From the NCBI GenBank assembly GCA_963762605.1, contig CAVXLJ010000025.1:1-64000 (forward strand): a stretch of DNA of 64,000 nucleotides, written 5' to 3'. Within the stretch, counting starts at the first letter, position 1. The number at the start of each line of letters is the position of its first letter. This document shows, one piece after another, positions 39,170 through 48,075 of the stretch. The stretch is from CAVSRC01 sp963762605 (GTDB lineage: Bacteria > Pseudomonadota > Alphaproteobacteria > Rhizobiales > Kaistiaceae). The notes beneath the pieces were generated by a model, which saw only the letters and a list, made by a program, of their open reading frames with translations, did not search any database and had not been told where the DNA came from. The translations under genes were made by a program, and so were the position numbers.

Positions 39170-40453
39170 TCACTTCTCGACCGTCGCGCCCCACCGCTCG
39201 ATCGCCGCTGCCAGCTCCGGATAATCCTTCTCCGATCCGTCGAACCTCCCCTGCCTCATCATCAGGTCGATCCCCTGCCGGAATGCGGTCGCCCCGGCCG
39301 TGGCACCCATCGGGTGCGCGTAGATCGCCCCGCCAGCCCCCACCACGAAGTCTCGCCCCAGGTCAGCGAAGGCCCGCGGCAGGTGGCCCGGCTTGAACGC
39401 GCCGCCGACGATCGGCCACGCCCCGGGCTTATCGTGCAGCGGCGCCCGCAAGCCGAGGCTCATGCGCAGGTATTTTTCGCGCAACAGCGGGAACTTGCCG
39501 AACGGCGTCGGGATGGTCAGCAGGTCAACGCCCGCCAGCCGCGGCAGCTTGCCGTAGAGCAGCGTCGACGTGACCCCGTGCCGCGAACTCCCATACAGCG
39601 CCCCGCCGAAATCCAGGTGTGCCAGAATCGGCACGTTGACCTTGCGGTTGCGCGCCAGCGACGACAACAGCCCGAGCCCTGCCGTCAGGAAGTTGATCAT
39701 CACCCCGGTCGCTCCCGCTTCGACCGCCTTCTCCGCCTTGCTGAGCGCACGCTCGGGCTCATCGGTGACGTTGACCATGTAGAGCTTCTTCTCGCCCGTC
39801 TCCAATTCTGCCTGGCGCAGCTTCTTGGTGAACAGCTCCACCCGCCGCAGCACCGGCGAAAAGTCGGTGTCGGCCAGCACTTCGTCGTCCTTGATGATGT
39901 CCGCACCGCCGATCGCCGCCGCGTACAGCCGCTCGGCCCCCTGCTCGGGCGAAATCCCGATCGACGGCTTGATCATGGTGTTCAAGAGCGGCCGATCCGG
40001 CACCCCGAGCAGCTTGCGGATCCCTTGAATCCCGAACTGCGGCCCGGGCAGCGCGTCCGCGAGCGGCTTCGGGAATGTCAGCTCAAGGAGCTTGATGTCG
40101 CCGATCATCGAGATGTTGCCGAACACCGTCGTCAGCAGCATCGGGATCTGCCCGGCGAAGTTCCTCCACGGAAAGGCCAGCTGGAACACGAACTCCCGCT
40201 CGTCGCTCCGCTGCGCCGCCTCGTTCTCCACGTCCGGGATCTCGAAGACGTTCACCACCTTCGCCCGGTGGTCGCGCAGCATCTCCGGCGTCACCCCCGG
40301 CACCTCTACCCATGTGCCGGTCGACTGCTCGTTGGCCGCTCCCGCCAGCAACTTCGAGATGTCCGACGACGGCGTGCGCAGCAGATAGGTTGCCACCAGA
40401 TGGTCAGACAATTTCGGGTCCTCGGGCAGGACGAACTGGTCGAGAGCGGCCAT
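39170..40453 (-). CDS. RuBisCO-like protein (form IV large-subunit family)
   Basis: A 427-residue RuBisCO large-subunit family protein. The C-terminal barrel has LNTMIKPSIGIS (Lys equivalent to K175, but K177 replaced by Ser), GGADIIKDDEVLAD (KDDE, as at the carbamylated Lys/metal site), ILAHLDFGGALYGSSRHGV and FGKFPLLREK. The pattern is that of a RuBisCO-like protein, not a CO2-fixing enzyme, and no small subunit or phosphoribulokinase is present. Known RLPs in sugar-acid loci (OiaX, OiaT) decarboxylate or cleave 3-oxo-isoapionate 4-phosphate made by a DUF1537 kinase. A DUF1537 kinase is encoded 3 kb away. AAGGAAG ribosome site. Confidence 0.9.
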   Translation of the reverse strand: MAALDQFVLPEDPKLSDHLVATYLLRTPSSDISKLLAGAANEQSTGTWVEVPGVTPEMLRDHRAKVVNVFEIPDVENEAAQRSDEREFVFQLAFPWRNFAGQIPMLLTTVFGNISMIGDIKLLELTFPKPLADALPGPQFGIQGIRKLLGVPDRPLLNTMIKPSIGISPEQGAERLYAAAIGGADIIKDDEVLADTDFSPVLRRVELFTKKLRQAELETGEKKLYMVNVTDEPERALSKAEKAVEAGATGVMINFLTAGLGLLSSLARNRKVNVPILAHLDFGGALYGSSRHGVTSTLLYGKLPRLAGVDLLTIPTPFGKFPLLREKYLRMSLGLRAPLHDKPGAWPIVGGAFKPGHLPRAFADLGRDFVVGAGGAIYAHPMGATAGATAFRQGIDLMMRQGRFDGSEKDYPELAAAIERWGATVEK

Positions 40454-40502
40454 CGCTTGCTTCCTTTCAGTGGATTGCTCGCGCGCGGTCGGCAGCGTTC
40501 CC

Positions 40503-41639
40503 TCAGCGCGGTGTCGCGTCCGGCAGCCCGCCGTCCACCGGAATCGTCGCCCCCGTCGTCGGGGTCTGTCGCGTCACCAGGAAGTTGACCGCGTTGGCCA
40601 CGTGCCGCGCCGTAACCCGCGCCTTCAGCAGGTTGCGGTTGCGATAATACTCCTCCAGTTGGGAGGCGCTGAGCCCGCGCGCTTTCATCCGGTCCGGGCC
40701 GACCTCTGCCCACAATCCGGAATGCACGCCGCCCTCGCTGAACACCGCGTCGGGCGCCACCATGTTCACGCGGATGTCGTGCGGCGCCAGTTCAAGACTC
40801 GCGATTCGCGCCAGCTGGTGGGCCGCCGCCTTCGTCGCGCTGTAGGCTCCGAACCGCGCCCCCGGCGAGAACACGTTCTTGGTCGAGATCAGCACCATGT
40901 CGCCGCCGGTGCCTTGCCGCACCAGCCAGCGCGACGATTCCGAAAGCACCAGCAGCGTGCCTTCGATGTTCACCCGCGCCAGCCGCTGAAAGTCCTCCAG
41001 CTTCAGCTCGTCGAGCCCGGCCACATGCGCCAGCCCCGCGTTTGCGATCACGATGTCGATGCCGCCCCACGTCAGCGTCACCGCCGCCAGCGCGTCGGTG
41101 ACCGATTCCGGCTTCGTCACGTCTAGCGCCACCGCCGTGATCGCCGCACCATATTCGCTCTCGAACTCACTGAATGTCTGGTCCAGGTTGGCGCCGGCCA
41201 GGTCGGTCGCCGCCACGCACGCACCCGCATCCAGCAGGCCCCGGCAGATCCCGCGCCCGATCGCCCCGGCCGCGCCGGTCACCACCGCCACGCGCCCGGC
41301 CAGCGGTCGCCACCGATCGACGTGCGGATAATCGACCTTCAGTGCCGCCGCGTTGCCCAGCCACACGGCCTTCGGGGCCCCGTGCTTGCGGGTGTGGCCG
41401 TCGATCGCCGCCCGGATCGCCGCCCGCGCGTCCTCGTCGCTCGAGCCCGTCAACGAATCCTCGAAAATGAGTGGCGTGGTGCCCGCCGGCGCTTCCCCGG
41501 CCGGCTGTACGATCTGCATCAACGGCGGCTGCAACGGGCGATCCTCGTTCTCCTTTCGCCGCGCCAACGCTCCACGAAACAACAGCGCCATCCGCGCAAG
41601 CTCGCTGGTCGCCCCGCCCGTCGCCATCGAAGCATTCAT
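40503..41639 (-). CDS. SDR dehydrogenase with an extra N-terminal domain
   Basis: 378 residues: a classical SDR from about residue 115 (GRVAVVTGAAGAIGRGI, IANAGLAHVAG, catalytic ISTKNVFSPGARFGAYSATKAAA with Tyr and Lys, C-terminal IPVDGGLPD) behind about 115 residues of unrecognised sequence (LARMALLFRGALARRKENEDRP, DEDARAAIRAAIDGHTRKHGAPKAVWLGNAA). The SDR part and the preceding LKVDYPHVDRWRPL linker resemble the second half of class II aldolase/SDR fusions, but the aldolase here is a separate gene. It probably oxidises or reduces a sugar acid in the RLP pathway. The start overlaps the YciI-like stop by four bases. Confidence 0.85.
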   Translation of the reverse strand: MNASMATGGATSELARMALLFRGALARRKENEDRPLQPPLMQIVQPAGEAPAGTTPLIFEDSLTGSSDEDARAAIRAAIDGHTRKHGAPKAVWLGNAAALKVDYPHVDRWRPLAGRVAVVTGAAGAIGRGICRGLLDAGACVAATDLAGANLDQTFSEFESEYGAAITAVALDVTKPESVTDALAAVTLTWGGIDIVIANAGLAHVAGLDELKLEDFQRLARVNIEGTLLVLSESSRWLVRQGTGGDMVLISTKNVFSPGARFGAYSATKAAAHQLARIASLELAPHDIRVNMVAPDAVFSEGGVHSGLWAEVGPDRMKARGLSASQLEEYYRNRNLLKARVTARHVANAVNFLVTRQTPTTGATIPVDGGLPDATPR

Positions 41640-41923
41640 TGCGGAAAGACCTTCTTCACCGGATGCACCTCAACCGAAGCGTACACGCCCCCGGCCACGT
41701 AAGGGTCGCCATCGACCCACTGCCGCGCGCCGGCCAGGTCCGCCGCCTGGAAAATGATCACCACCCCGATTGACGTCCCCGCCTCGTTCTTCAGCGGTCC
41801 CGAAAACACGATTCTCCCGTCTTCATTGGCCGACCCGACATACGCCACGTGCGCGTCGCGATTCTCGTCGCGGCGCCGGGCCCCGTCGGCCCCGTCCTTG
41901 GTGTACTCGACAAACAGCGGCAT
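41636..41923 (-). CDS. YciI-like protein
   Basis: A 95-residue ferredoxin-like-fold protein: MPLFVEYTKDGADGARRRDENRDAHVAYV, GPLKNEAGTSIGVVIIF, ADLAGARQWVDGDPYVAGGVYASVEVHPVKKVF. The H..Y and DP(Y/F)...G pattern is that of YciI family proteins, whose members include dehalogenases and small ring-cleaving or isomerising enzymes. AGAGGGAG ribosome site. It is translationally coupled to the SDR gene. A catalytic role in the sugar-acid pathway is possible but unproven. Confidence 0.85.
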   Translation of the reverse strand: MPLFVEYTKDGADGARRRDENRDAHVAYVGSANEDGRIVFSGPLKNEAGTSIGVVIIFQAADLAGARQWVDGDPYVAGGVYASVEVHPVKKVFPQ

Positions 41924-42342
41924 GATGCGCTCCCTCTTCGTTCTTCTGGGTTCTCGCCGGCCTCGCCGACGTCCACTGCTGTGCGCTTCGCGGATTCGAG
42001 AGCGCGGCCGCGGAACGGGATGCGGCGGCCCTCGCGACATCCTCCACCGGAATCCTGACCATTACCCGCCGGCCGGCTCGGATGAACTTGCCCGGCCGGC
42101 GGCGAAGTCAGCGCGGGAGGCGCCGGCCTGTTCAGGCCGTTACCGAATTCCTGCTGCCGTCTGACGAACGGACGATGCGCGACATCCGGTGCTTCATCCC
42201 CTAGTCTAGGTGCCGGGCCCCCTTGACCCCTCGCTCTTCTGCGGGGCGTCCGTGTGGAAGTTCTTGCCCCGTTTGGCATCGGCTTCAGGCATGTTCACAA
42301 ACCTTCTGTTCCAGAGCGTCGGAAGCCGTCGTGCGTCGGTCG
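41924..42342. other. Long gap inside the operon with a strong inverted repeat
   Basis: About 420 bases without a gene I can support, between the class II aldolase and YciI-like genes on the same strand. At 42066-42076 and 42092-42102 an 11-base perfect inverted repeat (CCGCCGGCCGG / CCGGCCGGCGG) could terminate or attenuate transcription after the aldolase gene. The minus-strand frame across it is low-complexity. Confidence 0.45.
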
Positions 42343-43062
42343 TCACGCGCCTCGGTCTGCCGACTTGTTGTAGACCTCCACCAGGTCCTCAGCTTTGCCG
42401 TAGCTCGTCAGATAGCGGTGCCGCTCTGCGCGCCACTTTTCCTCGGGGATCGGCGTGATGCCTCCCAGCGCCTGCGCGTGGGCATAGATCGTCGCCGCCT
42501 TCTCAACGAACTGGCAGCATACGGTCGCCTCAGCCAGGTCGCGTCCGCCGCAGATCACTCCGTGGTTCGCGATCATCACCGCCATCGCGTCCGGCCCGAT
42601 CGCGCTGCGCACCGCCGCCGCCAGTTCCGGATGCCGTCCGGCCTGAACATACTCGGAGCAATTGACCTGGCCGCCTACGACCTCGGCCATATCGTCGGTG
42701 ATCACCGGAATCGGCCGCCGCAGGCAGGCGAACAAAGTCGCGTAGGTCTGGTGTGTGTGGATCAGCGCTCCGATATCCGGCCGCTCGAGCATCAGCTGCC
42801 GGTGCATCTCCAGTTCCGAGGTTGGCACGCGCGCGCCCCGGACCTTGTTGCCGTCCCAGTCGACCACGACCAGGTCGTCCGGACCCATCTCGTCCAGCTC
42901 CACGCGCGTCGGCGTCAGCAAGAGCCCGTCGGCCACCCGCACCGACACGTTACCCCATGTGCTCACGAACCACCCCAGCCGGTCGCGCATGGTGAAACAC
43001 GTGTCGATCAGCTGCTGCCGCAGCTCGGGCGTGTCGGCAAATGGAGTGACGGGTTCGGACAT
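42343..43062 (-). CDS. Class II aldolase/adducin family protein (OtnC/FucA-like)
   Basis: From ATG 43062 (GTG 43077 also in frame) the product is 239 residues. Metal-dependent class II aldolase features are TWGNVSVRV near the N-terminus, LIHTHQTYATLFACLRRPIPV (His pair), and IANHGVICGGRDLAEA (third His), with the catalytic acid in PTSELEMHRQLM. In DUF1537 loci such proteins (OtnC) decarboxylate 3-oxo-tetronate 4-phosphates; FucA relatives cleave phosphorylated ketoses. Promoter copy A lies just upstream, so this is the first gene of the aldolase-YciI-SDR-RLP group. Confidence 0.88.
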   Translation of the reverse strand: MSEPVTPFADTPELRQQLIDTCFTMRDRLGWFVSTWGNVSVRVADGLLLTPTRVELDEMGPDDLVVVDWDGNKVRGARVPTSELEMHRQLMLERPDIGALIHTHQTYATLFACLRRPIPVITDDMAEVVGGQVNCSEYVQAGRHPELAAAVRSAIGPDAMAVMIANHGVICGGRDLAEATVCCQFVEKAATIYAHAQALGGITPIPEEKWRAERHRYLTSYGKAEDLVEVYNKSADRGA

Positions 43063-43080
43063 GCGTTGAGGTTTCACATA

Positions 43081-43192
43081 TTGATTGTCTATGATTGCAT
43101 TGACGTGACCGCTCGTCCATCAGCCGCCCGCGACAGCGTGATTCTACGGTAGCATCGTGTTGGGTCAAACCAAATTGTCTGATGGTTTTTGA
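43081..43192 (-). promoter_or_regulatory. Duplicated acid-sugar promoter, copy A (aldolase operon)
   Basis: On the minus strand: TTGACC (43163-43168), 16 bases, TAGAAT (43141-43146). It is flanked by two related elements, ATCAGACAATT (near 43173-43183) upstream and ATCATAGACAATC (43083-43095) downstream. Nearly the same arrangement and sequence occurs at 48076-48186 before the TRAP binding-protein gene, so both operons should answer to the same regulator. The two flanking AGACAAT elements suggest paired operator sites around the promoter. Confidence 0.65.
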
Positions 43193-43267
43193 GTGTCCCG
43201 CCTAGAGGGTCGCCAACCCATGCCGACACCGCGTGTGCACGGCATCGGCGACACCCCGGCGCGCCGT

Positions 43268-44569
43268 TCACCCGACGACGTCAGGCCGCCGGGCCGAAAG
43301 GCGAGCGAGATCATCGAACAGGTTCGGGCCGCCCATCTGGCCGCCCTTCAGCGCTATCGGCAGGCCATCGAAACGATTCCCCCCGCGGAGCTCCACCAGC
43401 GGTACGCCCCGGTCGATATCGCCGACGAACGACATGCTCTCGATTCCCAGCGCCGAGATGATGGCGCTCGATGTGTCGCCGCCGGCGATGAGGACGCACC
43501 CCGGACGGACCCGCGCCAGGACGTCGGCGGAAAGCCGGGCCAGCGCTGCGGCAAGCTCGCGGCCACGCAGCGGAGAGGGCGCCGCGGAGACGGCGAGGAG
43601 GAGGTTGCGGCCCTCGGAAAGGACGGTCGCGGCTCGGCCGGCCATGGCGTCGATCGCCTCCTGGCTGCCGGCCAGGTCCGCCGGGTCGACGGTGACGACA
43701 TCGTATTGCTGTGCGTGACCGATCTGATCGGCCGTCACCGGCGAGCGGCTGCCGACCAGGACGAAGGCAGGACCCTCAAAGGCGAGAGGCTTGGCCGACC
43801 GGGCAGCCGGCATCGGCTGCGCCTGCGACGTGAGCGCTTCGGCAACGCTGCTGGCGCCAACGCACAGAATCCTCTTCTGGCGGGCGACGATATCGAGCGC
43901 GGAGCCGATAACCGCGACATCCGCCTGCGACGACACGTCGAACAGAGTGCGTGCCTCGCCCCGCGCAATTCGCTCGAGGATCTGATTGGCGAGCATCTCC
44001 GCGCCCTGGCTATAGGTGCGGAAATCGATCAGGCCGATGCCGTTCCATCCCTGCTTGCCAAGGTGGAGCCTGAGGTCTGCCTCCCCCATCGGAGTGATGG
44101 GATGGGCCTTCATGACCGGATGGCGGTCGATGCGGTGCACCGAGCCATCGGCGGCCGCGGCATAGAGGGTTCCGAACAGGCAATAGCGACCGAGCGAGGG
44201 CTGCCCGCCGAGGATGGCGATCCATTCAGTCTTGCGGGCGCCGGCGAGGACGTCGACGGCCGCGCAGATGTTCCCGGTATCGGGGGCACTGTCGAAAGTC
44301 GAGCAGACCTTGAAATGGATGAAGTCGGCCTCGATCGTGGCAAGCTGCGCGGCGATGTCCTCCATGGTGGCGCGCCCCGCCTCTGGGCCAAGGCCGCGCA
44401 ATCCGGTCGCAATGCCGACGGCGTCGAGCGCCGCCACGTCGGTGTCATTGACGACCTCCGCAACCCGCGGATAGAGGAGCGTCTTGAGCCCGGCGCGCGA
44501 CAGCGTTGCCAGCGTGTCGCTCGCCCCGGTGAAATCGTCGCCGACGAAGAGGATCTTCACCGGTTTCAT
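43268..44569 (-). CDS. DUF1537 four-carbon acid-sugar kinase family protein
   Basis: From ATG 44569 the product is 433 residues. The N-terminal domain opens with the family motif ILFVGDDFTGASDTLATLSRAG. The middle has HFKVCSTFDSAPDTGNI and LGGQPSLGRYCLFG; the C-terminal nucleotide domain has LIAGGDTSSAIISALGI and LKGGQMGGPNLFDDL. Family members (OtnK, DtnK, OiaK) phosphorylate 3-oxo-tetronates, D-threonate or 3-oxo-isoapionate. It is the last gene of the TRAP operon and links transport to the RLP/aldolase genes. The ribosome site is weak. Confidence 0.9.
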   Translation of the reverse strand: MKPVKILFVGDDFTGASDTLATLSRAGLKTLLYPRVAEVVNDTDVAALDAVGIATGLRGLGPEAGRATMEDIAAQLATIEADFIHFKVCSTFDSAPDTGNICAAVDVLAGARKTEWIAILGGQPSLGRYCLFGTLYAAAADGSVHRIDRHPVMKAHPITPMGEADLRLHLGKQGWNGIGLIDFRTYSQGAEMLANQILERIARGEARTLFDVSSQADVAVIGSALDIVARQKRILCVGASSVAEALTSQAQPMPAARSAKPLAFEGPAFVLVGSRSPVTADQIGHAQQYDVVTVDPADLAGSQEAIDAMAGRAATVLSEGRNLLLAVSAAPSPLRGRELAAALARLSADVLARVRPGCVLIAGGDTSSAIISALGIESMSFVGDIDRGVPLVELRGGNRFDGLPIALKGGQMGGPNLFDDLARLSARRPDVVG

Positions 44570-44677
44570 CGCCACCCCGGACCAGTCAGCGCTGCGTCCG
44601 CCTCCGGCCGCCCTTTGCCACGGCAGCCCGGGGCGCACGCGGTTTCGACAAAGTGCGCGGCGGCGATCATGGCGGCC

Positions 44678-45217
44678 TCACGTGGCGGAGAGCGACGGGA
44701 ACGGACGGACGGGATCGCTGCCATCCCAGGCCTTGGAGGCTTCGCGGATCGTGTCGAACATGCGCCCCTTGGGGCCGACAACCTCGGAAAGCTCGATGAC
44801 GGTGCCGGGATGCATCTCCTTGTCGAAATAGACGAAGCGGCCGTTCGCCCCGACCTCGCCGCTCATCTTCACGCGAAAGCTGCGCCCTTCCATGACGGCG
44901 AGGTCGGCATCGAAATCCTCCGTCCAGTAGGCGACATGCTGGAGCCCGGTGTGGCCGGCCTGCAGGAAATCTCGATACATCGACGGCGTGTCGCTGCGCG
45001 TCTGGATCAGTTCGACCTGGATGAAGCCGGAGTTGGCCAGTGCCACGGAGTTGTGGACCTCATAGGTCCTGCCCTCGTAGCGGTAGTCCTCGATCGGTAC
45101 ACGCGGATTGTAGAACCACGGGCCCACGCCCATCGTGCCGGCCCAATAGGCCATGGCCTTCTCGATGTCCGTGACCACATAACCCAGTTGGCGGATTTCG
45201 CCGAGCAATCTGCTCAT
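44678..45217 (-). CDS. VOC (glyoxalase/bleomycin-resistance) family protein
   Basis: A 179-residue protein with two betaalphabetabetabeta modules: LGYVVTDIEKAMAYWAGTMGVGPWFYN and GHTGLQHVAYWTEDFDADLAVMEGRSF. Candidate metal ligands are in QLGYVV (weak), VELIQ, LQHVAYW and VIELSE. The family includes glyoxalases, epimerases and dioxygenases. Placed between the TRAP genes and the DUF1537 kinase, it probably isomerises or epimerises an oxo acid of the pathway. GAGG ribosome site; 6 bases after the TRAP large permease. Confidence 0.8.
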   Translation of the reverse strand: MSRLLGEIRQLGYVVTDIEKAMAYWAGTMGVGPWFYNPRVPIEDYRYEGRTYEVHNSVALANSGFIQVELIQTRSDTPSMYRDFLQAGHTGLQHVAYWTEDFDADLAVMEGRSFRVKMSGEVGANGRFVYFDKEMHPGTVIELSEVVGPKGRMFDTIREASKAWDGSDPVRPFPSLSAT

Positions 45218-45223
45218 TTTACC

Positions 45224-46501
45224 TCACTTGAACAGGACACCGGGGAGCCAAGTTGAAATCTGCGGAAAAATGGTGACGGCGAGCAGCGACAGCAGAAGCG
45301 GCAGCAGGAAGGGAAGGACGCCGCGAATGACCGTTTGCAGCGGCATCTTCGCGATGATGCTCACCATGTAGAGGCTCATGCCGATGGGCGGCGTAAGCAG
45401 CCCGATCATCAGGTTGAGCACGAAGACGATGCCGAGCTGGAGCGGATCGACGCCCGCCGCGGTCAACGCCGGCGCAACCAGCGGCGCGATGATCAGGATT
45501 GCCGCAATCGACTCCAGAAACATGCCGACGACGAGAAGAAGCACGTTCAGGCAGAAGAGAAGCACGAGCGGGTTCGACGACAGGCCGGAGAGCACCGTGC
45601 TCGCCATTGCCGGCACCCGGTCGACGGTCAACACCCAGGCGAAAAGCGCGGCCGCCGAGACGATGAAGAGGACGCTTGCCGTCGCCTCGACCGTATCGAG
45701 CCCGGCACGGAGGAATTTGGCCCAGTCGAGCTCGCGATAGACGAAGATGCCGATCAGGATCGCGTAGATGACCGTCACGCCGGCGACTTCGGTCGGTCCG
45801 AAATAGCCGCTTACCAGCCCGCCGATCAGGAGGACGGGCGCCATGATCGCCGGCAGCGATATGACGAACTTGGTAGCGATCGCGGAGAGACGCGGCGACA
45901 CGGTATCGCGCGGCAGCGCGTAGATCCGCGCCGTGACGACGATGTGCAGCATCAGCAGGATGACGATCAGGATGGCCGGAAGCATGCCTGCGATCAGCAG
46001 CTTCACCGCCGACACGTTGGCCGTCGTGGCGTAGATGATGATGGGGATGCTCGGCGGAAAGATGGGGCCGACGGTCGCCGCCGCTATGGTAATTCCGGCT
46101 GCGTATCCGTCCTTGTAGCCCTGCTCGCGCATCATGCGGATCTGGATGCTGCCGAGCGCGCCGATATCGGCAAGCGCCGCTCCGGAGATCCCCGAAAAGA
46201 TCAGGCTGACCAGCACGCTGACCTGTGCCACCCCGCCGCGAACCCTGCCGACGACCAGCCGGACGAGGTCGAAGAGATGACGGGTCACGCCGGTCACGCC
46301 GAGGAGATTGGCGGCGAAGATGAACAGCGGGACGGCGAGCAGCGGCGAGGAGTCGAGGGAGTTGACCATGCGCTGCGCGAGAACCGCGACCGGCAGGTGA
46401 TAGGCGAGAATGACAAGCGCAGAAGAAAGCCCGAGACCGACCGCGATCGGCAGACCCGCAAGCAGAAAGACGCCAAACAACACAATCAGTGTCAGGGTCA
46501 C
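45224..46501 (-). CDS. TRAP transporter large permease (DctM family), acid-sugar locus
   Basis: A 425-residue polytopic membrane protein with DctM blocks VAQVSVLVSLIFSGISGAALADIGALGSIQIRMM, YAAGITIAAATVGPIFPPSIPIIIYA, YFGPTEVAGVTVIYAI and NLMIGLLTPPIGMSLYMVS. The start is GTG and overlaps the small-permease stop (GTGA). It works with the small permease and binding protein upstream to import an organic acid with Na+. Confidence 0.94.
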   Translation of the reverse strand: MTLTLIVLFGVFLLAGLPIAVGLGLSSALVILAYHLPVAVLAQRMVNSLDSSPLLAVPLFIFAANLLGVTGVTRHLFDLVRLVVGRVRGGVAQVSVLVSLIFSGISGAALADIGALGSIQIRMMREQGYKDGYAAGITIAAATVGPIFPPSIPIIIYATTANVSAVKLLIAGMLPAILIVILLMLHIVVTARIYALPRDTVSPRLSAIATKFVISLPAIMAPVLLIGGLVSGYFGPTEVAGVTVIYAILIGIFVYRELDWAKFLRAGLDTVEATASVLFIVSAAALFAWVLTVDRVPAMASTVLSGLSSNPLVLLFCLNVLLLVVGMFLESIAAILIIAPLVAPALTAAGVDPLQLGIVFVLNLMIGLLTPPIGMSLYMVSIIAKMPLQTVIRGVLPFLLPLLLSLLAVTIFPQISTWLPGVLFK

Positions 46502-47004
46502 GCGTCGGGCTCCACGGTGTGCTCTTCTTTGTCGCGCGGCACGAACAGCAGGTAGGCCGCCACAGCGGCGAAGAAGACGAAGCCGAGGATGGCTGGCGTA
46601 TAGAAGACGAGGTTCGGGATGCCCATGGCAGGCGTCGAGAACTTCGCCGCGCGCAGAAGGAACGCGTAGAGCGCCCAGAGCATGATGCCGCAGAAGGCCA
46701 GCGACAGGAGTCCGCCGATCACGCGGACTCCCGCCTGGGCTTTGCGCGGCAACATCTTCGGGAACAGGTCCATGGCCACGTGCTTGTCGTCGAGGAGCAG
46801 CCGCGGCATTGCAAGGAACACCAGGGCAAGACCGCAGAAACGGGAAAGCTCGTCGGCCCAGGGCAGGCCAAGATCGAAGACGTTGCGACAGACGACCTGC
46901 AACATCACCAAGCCGGCGAGAAGCAGGAGCAGGGCAAATGCCATGTAGAGCATCGCCGAGGCGATGAACGACAAGACGGCACGAACGTGCGAAGTCTTCG
47001 GCAT
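46498..47004 (-). CDS. TRAP transporter small permease (DctQ family), acid-sugar locus
   Basis: A 168-residue protein with four hydrophobic helices and the DctQ motif MLQVVCRNVFDLGLPWADELSRFCGLALVFLAMPRLLLDDKHVAMDLF. AGGAG ribosome site before ATG. Coupled to the large permease by a GTGA overlap; separated from the binding-protein gene by 40 bases holding a hairpin. Confidence 0.92.
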   Translation of the reverse strand: MPKTSHVRAVLSFIASAMLYMAFALLLLLAGLVMLQVVCRNVFDLGLPWADELSRFCGLALVFLAMPRLLLDDKHVAMDLFPKMLPRKAQAGVRVIGGLLSLAFCGIMLWALYAFLLRAAKFSTPAMGIPNLVFYTPAILGFVFFAAVAAYLLFVPRDKEEHTVEPDA

Positions 47005-47027
47005 GCCTGCTCCTGCCTGTACGGCGC

Positions 47028-47042
47028 GCCCGCTTTGCGGGC
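47028..47042 (-). promoter_or_regulatory. Small hairpin between TRAP binding-protein and permease genes
   Basis: GCCCGC-TTT-GCGGGC, a perfect 6-pair stem, starts 2 bases beyond and overlaps the binding-protein stop region. The weakest of the five such hairpins, but in the same position. Confidence 0.5.
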
Positions 47043-47044
47043 CG

Positions 47045-48064
47045 TTAGGCGACGGCCGCTATCTGCTTGTAGAGATCGCCGTACTTCTCCCCGAACTTCT
47101 TCGCGACGGCCGCGTCGACAGACGCCTTGAAGGCATCGAGCTTGAGGCCGTTGTCCGGGCCGATGACGGTCATGCCATGGTCCTTCAGCGCCTGCAGGTC
47201 GGACGCTTCCTTGTCAAGCACGGCCTTGGTAGCGCGCTGGCGCACCGTGTCGGCCGCATCGAGGAAGGCTTTCTGGATGTCCGGCGAGAACGACTGCCAC
47301 TTGTCTTCATTGACCAGGACCAGCTCGGCGGCGCGGATATGGCTCGTCAGCATGAGGTGCGACTGAACGTCGTAGAGCTTGTTGTCGAGGATGACGCTTA
47401 CCGGGTTCTCCTGGCCAGCGACGACGCCGGTTGCCAGCGATGTCGGTACTTCCGCCCAGTCGACCGGGACCGGCACGGCGCCGAGGCCTTCGACGGCCGT
47501 GAGATAGATGGGCGACGGTATGGCGCAAATCTTGACGCCGCTGAGGTCGGAAGGCTGATAGACCGCCTTATTGCAGGTCAGTTGGCGGGCGCCGAAATAG
47601 AATGCGTAAAGGACGCGCACGCCGCTGGCCTTGATCAGCCCGTCGTTGAGCGTCTTCATGACCGGCGAATCGGGCGCAACGACCTTCATGAGATGGTCGA
47701 CGTCGCGATAGAGATACGGCGTATCGAGCGCGGCGATGGGATCGTAGAGGGTCGAGAGGCCACCTGCTGTGTTGTGCGAAAGCGCGATCGTTCCGGTCGA
47801 TACCCCTTCGGCCAGTTCCTTGATCGAGCCAAGCTGCGACGACGGGAAAACCTGAACCGCAACCTTGCCGCCGGTGTTTTTGGCAACCTCGTCGGCGAAC
47901 CACACCGCCTGCAGACCGTTGACGCTGGTCGGCGTGTTCATGTGTCCGTAGCGCAGCGTGATATCGGCGGCAAAGGCTGACCGCGGCAGGCCCAGCGTGG
48001 CAGCGCCGGCGGCCATGCCGGCGAGCGCGAGCACCTGGCGGCGCGACACGCGTGTTTCAAACAT
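47045..48064 (-). CDS. TRAP transporter solute-binding protein (DctP family), acid-sugar locus
   Basis: ATG 48064 (GGGAGG ribosome site) gives 339 residues. The N-terminus VSRRQVLALAGMAAGAATLGLP looks like a Tat or Tat-like signal (SRRQVLAL). DctP features: LRYGHMNTPTSVNGLQAVWFADEVAKNTGGKVAVQVFPSSQLGSIKELAEGV, the carboxylate-binding Arg region in LSGVKICAIPSPIYLTAVEGLGAVPVPVDWAEVPTSLATGVVAGQENP. Here the usual RV is replaced by KICAIPSP, so ligand contact may be altered. First gene of the TRAP-VOC-kinase operon behind promoter copy B. A sugar-acid ligand is inferred from the kinase. Confidence 0.92.
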   Translation of the reverse strand: MFETRVSRRQVLALAGMAAGAATLGLPRSAFAADITLRYGHMNTPTSVNGLQAVWFADEVAKNTGGKVAVQVFPSSQLGSIKELAEGVSTGTIALSHNTAGGLSTLYDPIAALDTPYLYRDVDHLMKVVAPDSPVMKTLNDGLIKASGVRVLYAFYFGARQLTCNKAVYQPSDLSGVKICAIPSPIYLTAVEGLGAVPVPVDWAEVPTSLATGVVAGQENPVSVILDNKLYDVQSHLMLTSHIRAAELVLVNEDKWQSFSPDIQKAFLDAADTVRQRATKAVLDKEASDLQALKDHGMTVIGPDNGLKLDAFKASVDAAVAKKFGEKYGDLYKQIAAVA

Positions 48065-48075
48065 GATGTCCTCCC

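Noticed and set aside
39170..40453. Carbon-fixing RuBisCO
   Set aside because: The K177 position is changed to Ser, no small subunit or phosphoribulokinase is present, and the context is acid-sugar catabolism, so RuBisCO-like protein is the better call.
43193..45256. 687-residue plus-strand frame across the DUF1537 kinase and VOC genes
   Set aside because: Its first residues lie where a divergent regulator would start, but the rest is antisense to two recognisable genes and has no domain.
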